The notes under the pieces: model-generated | What the model was told of the DNA's origin: nothing | Seen by the model: the letters and a program-made list of their open reading frames with translations, nothing else | Databases searched by the model: none | From: Bacteroidales bacterium | Lineage (GTDB): Bacteria > Bacteroidota > Bacteroidia > Bacteroidales > UBA932 | DNA length: 6,861 nt | Direction: 5' to 3' | Assembly: GCA_004555145.1 (NCBI GenBank) | Contig: SFJB01000088.1 | Coordinates: 1 to 6,861, forward strand | Translations under genes and position numbers: made by a program | In this document: one piece after another, positions 5,319 through 6,861 of the stretch | Numbering within the stretch: the stretch's first letter is position 1 | Layout: each line of letters starts with the position of its first letter

Positions 5319-5849
5319 CTAGAGTCTCTTGAAGTTCTGGAAGATATGGTAGAGCTCTTCCGGGCTTTCCTTCCTGCCGTGGTGTATCCATACGAAGATT
5401 ATGGATGAGAGTATGGCGCTCACGGCTCCGATGTAATATTCCCTGTCCGGAGAGGGATACTTTCTGGAGAAATCGACGGAATACAATTCGAGATACCTGT
5501 CGAGGCTGCTCTGGAAGAGGTCGGCCCTGCGGCTCTTGAAGATGGCGTCTATGGAGTCCGCGTTTTCCGTAAGGAAGGTGAAGAGCCGGATTATCCTTTC
5601 TTCGTCGCTGTCTTCGCTCCTGCGCAGCTCCCTGCTCGCTTTCAGAAAGAGGTCGTCGCAAATGAAGGACATTACGTCTGTGGTGGTGTCGAAAATGCGG
5701 TAAAATGTGGCGCGAGTGACTCCGGAGGCGGCTGATATGTCGCTGACGGAAACCTTCGCAAAGGGTTTTACCGCTATGCAGGCGATGAGTCCGTCTTTTA
5801 TGCGCTCCATAGACCTCAGGGTCCTTTTGTCTGATTTTCTACGATACAT
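5319..5849 (-). CDS. TetR/AcrR-family transcriptional regulator
   Basis: The 176-residue protein has a TetR-type N-terminal DNA-binding domain. After a basic lead (MYRRKSDKRT), a first helix covers about 11-26, and the helix-turn-helix is VSVSDISAASGVTRATFYRI (33-52), where TRATFYRIF is the classic recognition helix of the family. The remainder (about 60-176) is helical and divergent, as expected for a ligand-binding and dimerisation domain; the ligand cannot be predicted. The length is slightly short for TetR proteins (about 190-220). The stop codon is 13 bp from the stop of the convergent acyltransferase gene, with no visible hairpin terminator between them. It is divergent from the CDP-alcohol phosphatidyltransferase gene, and a perfect palindrome lies 20 bp before its start. 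Autoregulation and control of the divergent gene are inferred. Confidence 0.92.
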   Translation of the reverse strand: MYRRKSDKRTLRSMERIKDGLIACIAVKPFAKVSVSDISAASGVTRATFYRIFDTTTDVMSFICDDLFLKASRELRRSEDSDEERIIRLFTFLTENADSIDAIFKSRRADLFQSSLDRYLELYSVDFSRKYPSPDREYYIGAVSAILSSIIFVWIHHGRKESPEELYHIFQNFKRL

Positions 5850-5869
5850 ATTTACTTCCGTTTGTTAAC

Positions 5870-5890
5870 GAATTTCCGTCAGGGAAATTC
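5870..5890. promoter_or_regulatory. Candidate TetR operator, 21-bp palindrome
   Basis: GAATTTCC (5870-5877) and GGAAATTC (5883-5890) are perfect inverted arms around the 5-bp centre GTCAG. Size, symmetry and position between the tetR-type gene and its divergent partner fit a TetR-dimer operator. The assignment rests on position and symmetry only. Confidence 0.6.
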
Positions 5891-5906
5891 ATTTGTAACA
5901 AATTTC
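5884..5906. promoter_or_regulatory. Second overlapping palindrome near the divergent start
   Basis: GAAATT (5884-5889) and AATTTC (5901-5906) are inverted around an 11-bp centre, and within that span ATTTG (5891-5895) and CAAAT (5899-5903) make a smaller inverted repeat. The outer arms reuse the right arm of the 5870-5890 palindrome, so two dimers could bind adjacently or exclusively. TATAATTG at 5908-5915 is one base off the TAnnTTTG -7 consensus and may be the phosphatidyltransferase promoter; no suitable -33 element is visible. Confidence 0.4.
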
Positions 5907-5940
5907 GTATAATTGTGCGGATTTGCAATATGTTTTTTGT

Positions 5941-6636
5941 ATGGAAAGGAAACAGGCGACAAGAGTCCAGACATCCATACTGAATGCTCTGGAGAAGAAG
6001 ATACTTGTAAAAATGGCGGAAAAGATGCCTTCCCGCGTGACCTCGGACATGCTTTCGGCAATAGGCTTCCTGGGTTCTGTGCTGATTGCGGCCGGTTATA
6101 TACTGACGGATGTCAGCATACATTTTCTCTGGCTGGCCTCATTCGGCTTTGTGGTCAACTGGTTCGGCGACTCGCTTGACGGCACCCTCGCCCGCGTCCG
6201 CAACTGCCAGAGGCCGCTTTACGGATATTATCTGGACCACATGCTCGACTGCTTCAACGAACTTCTTATGTTCGTCGGTGCCGGAATGTCCGTGCTGATG
6301 GACATGCGCATAGCCCTTCTGCTGCTTGTGGCATATCTGATAATGACTGTCAACGTGAGCATAAACGCCCACCTGCGCAGCGAATTCAAGCTTACCTATG
6401 CCAAGCTCGGACCTACGGAGTTCCGCATCATAATCATAATAGTGAACAGCCTCTTCGCTCTTATACGTCCTCTGCGCGAGTTCTCCGTCGCATTCAGCGT
6501 ATGCGGCAGACCTGTCGAGCTGATGGCTCTGGATATGGTGGGACTGGCCATTTTCTTCATACTGGCAGCCATGTTCACCGTCACCTTTATCAAGGACCTT
6601 CACATATATTCTGACCTGGACCCGAAGAAGAGATGA
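5941..6636 (+). CDS. CDP-alcohol phosphatidyltransferase family membrane protein
   Basis: The 231-residue protein carries the complete family signature, DxxDGxxAR followed by GxxxDxxxD: D77, D80, G81, A84, R85, G95, D99 and D103. These acidic residues bind the metal and the CDP-alcohol, and the last Asp is the presumed base. Such enzymes displace CMP from CDP-diacylglycerol (or another CDP-alcohol) with an alcohol acceptor to build phospholipid head groups in the inner membrane. About six hydrophobic segments are visible (roughly 37-57, 60-75, 105-120, 124-142, 162-178 and 196-216), as expected. I chose the ATG at 5941 over a TTG 18 nt upstream because MERKQATRVQTSILN gives the usual amphipathic N-terminal helix. 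A conserved-looking stretch, SEFKLTYAKLGPTEFR (147-162), follows the fourth segment. The gene is divergent from a TetR regulator. The acceptor (inositol phosphate, glycerol phosphate, serine or another) cannot be assigned. Confidence 0.9.
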   Translation: MERKQATRVQTSILNALEKKILVKMAEKMPSRVTSDMLSAIGFLGSVLIAAGYILTDVSIHFLWLASFGFVVNWFGDSLDGTLARVRNCQRPLYGYYLDHMLDCFNELLMFVGAGMSVLMDMRIALLLLVAYLIMTVNVSINAHLRSEFKLTYAKLGPTEFRIIIIIVNSLFALIRPLREFSVAFSVCGRPVELMALDMVGLAIFFILAAMFTVTFIKDLHIYSDLDPKKR

Positions 6637-6646
6637 TTTATTTTAC

Positions 6647-6654
6647 TACCTTTG
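6647..6654 (+). promoter_or_regulatory. Bacteroidota -7 box ahead of the last gene
   Basis: TACCTTTG matches TAnnTTTG and lies 35 bp before the ATG at 6690 and 10 bp after the phosphatidyltransferase stop. No good -33 TTTG is present at the expected spacing. It suggests the last gene has its own promoter, although read-through from upstream is not blocked by any visible terminator. Confidence 0.65.
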
Positions 6655-6689
6655 CGTAGTGTTTGTTTTTCAGTAGGCTTAATTGTGTG

Positions 6690-6861
6690 ATGAATCTATT
6701 CGAAAAAATTAGCAATTGGTATTTCTCGAAAAAGGCTCTTCCATATTGGTGCATCCTCCTGATGGATTGCGTTATAGTCTTTTTCTCCTTTATCATCTCC
6801 TATCTGATTCTGAACGGTGACGACAGGCTTTCCGATGAGTTCCACCTTCTTATTTTCAATG
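6690..6861 (+). CDS. N-terminus of a membrane protein, probably a polysaccharide-biosynthesis epimerase/dehydratase (3' end outside window)
   Basis: The frame opens with ATG at 6690 and runs 57 codons to the window edge without a stop. The start MNLFEKISNWYFSKKALPYW is followed by a strongly hydrophobic helix (about 20-43, ILLMDCVIVFFSFIISYLIL) and a short polar stretch (NGDDRLSDEFH). A basic amphipathic lead, then a helix beginning with a conserved Asp (LMDCVIVFFSF), resembles the first transmembrane segment of FlaA1/WbpM/CapD-type nucleoside-diphosphate-sugar epimerase/dehydratases of Bacteroidota. These have four N-terminal membrane helices ahead of a cytoplasmic NAD-binding domain. The catalytic domain is not in the window, so the call rests on the N-terminal resemblance alone. 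An initial sugar-phosphate transferase is a reasonable alternative. The gene would belong to capsule or O-glycan synthesis. Confidence 0.55.
   Translation, partial: MNLFEKISNWYFSKKALPYWCILLMDCVIVFFSFIISYLILNGDDRLSDEFHLLIFN

Noticed and set aside
5923..5943. TTG start six codons upstream of the phosphatidyltransferase ATG.
   Set aside because: The ATG at 5941 gives the family-typical amphipathic N-terminus; the extra QYVFC has no support.

Overview
The window looks like chromosomal DNA from a member of the Bacteroidota, most likely the order Bacteroidales. The signs are TAnnTTTG-type -7 promoter boxes ahead of several genes, start codons without a usable Shine-Dalgarno sequence, and protein sequences that resemble the Bacteroides/Alistipes versions of their families. 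The genus cannot be settled from the sequence alone; the GC-rich palindromic intergenic repeats remind me of Alistipes-like genomes, but that is only an impression.

Layout. Positions 1-124 hold the 3' end of a glutaminase gene (+). Facing it at 231-401 (-) is a broken C-terminal remnant of an AlbA_2/AAA_4-type ATP-binding protein, reduced to its repeat linker and winged-helix tail. From about 402 to 1112 there is no credible gene. Instead the DNA is highly structured: a 72-nt imperfect hairpin (507-578), an array of 3.6 tandem 72-bp repeats that each contain an 11-bp-arm palindrome (637-896), a second 68-nt hairpin in the opposite orientation that shares its loop motif with the first (982-1049), and a 30-bp direct duplication (1045-1104). 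This is the most unusual part of the window.

From 1113 to 3261 a minus-strand pair encodes NADP-type glutamate dehydrogenase (gdhA) and, 16 nt downstream, a class I SAM methyltransferase. The gdhA promoter lies back to back with a promoter for a plus-strand operon; the two -7 boxes form a perfect 8-bp inverted repeat. That operon encodes a secreted CE2-like SGNH esterase and a PlsC-like acyltransferase, whose stop and start codons overlap (TGATG). It converges on a TetR-family repressor gene (5319-5849, -). The repressor is divergent from a CDP-alcohol phosphatidyltransferase (5941-6636, +), and the 91-bp gap between them carries strong palindromes that probably serve as operators. The window ends inside a gene (6690 onward, +) whose N-terminus resembles membrane-anchored polysaccharide-biosynthesis nucleotide-sugar epimerase/dehydratases.

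How the genes may work together. Glutaminase and GdhA both supply or use glutamate and ammonium, though they are separated by the repeat region. The acyltransferase, TetR regulator and CDP-alcohol phosphatidyltransferase form a plausible phospholipid/envelope cluster next to a surface-polysaccharide gene. No individual substrate can be assigned from sequence alone.
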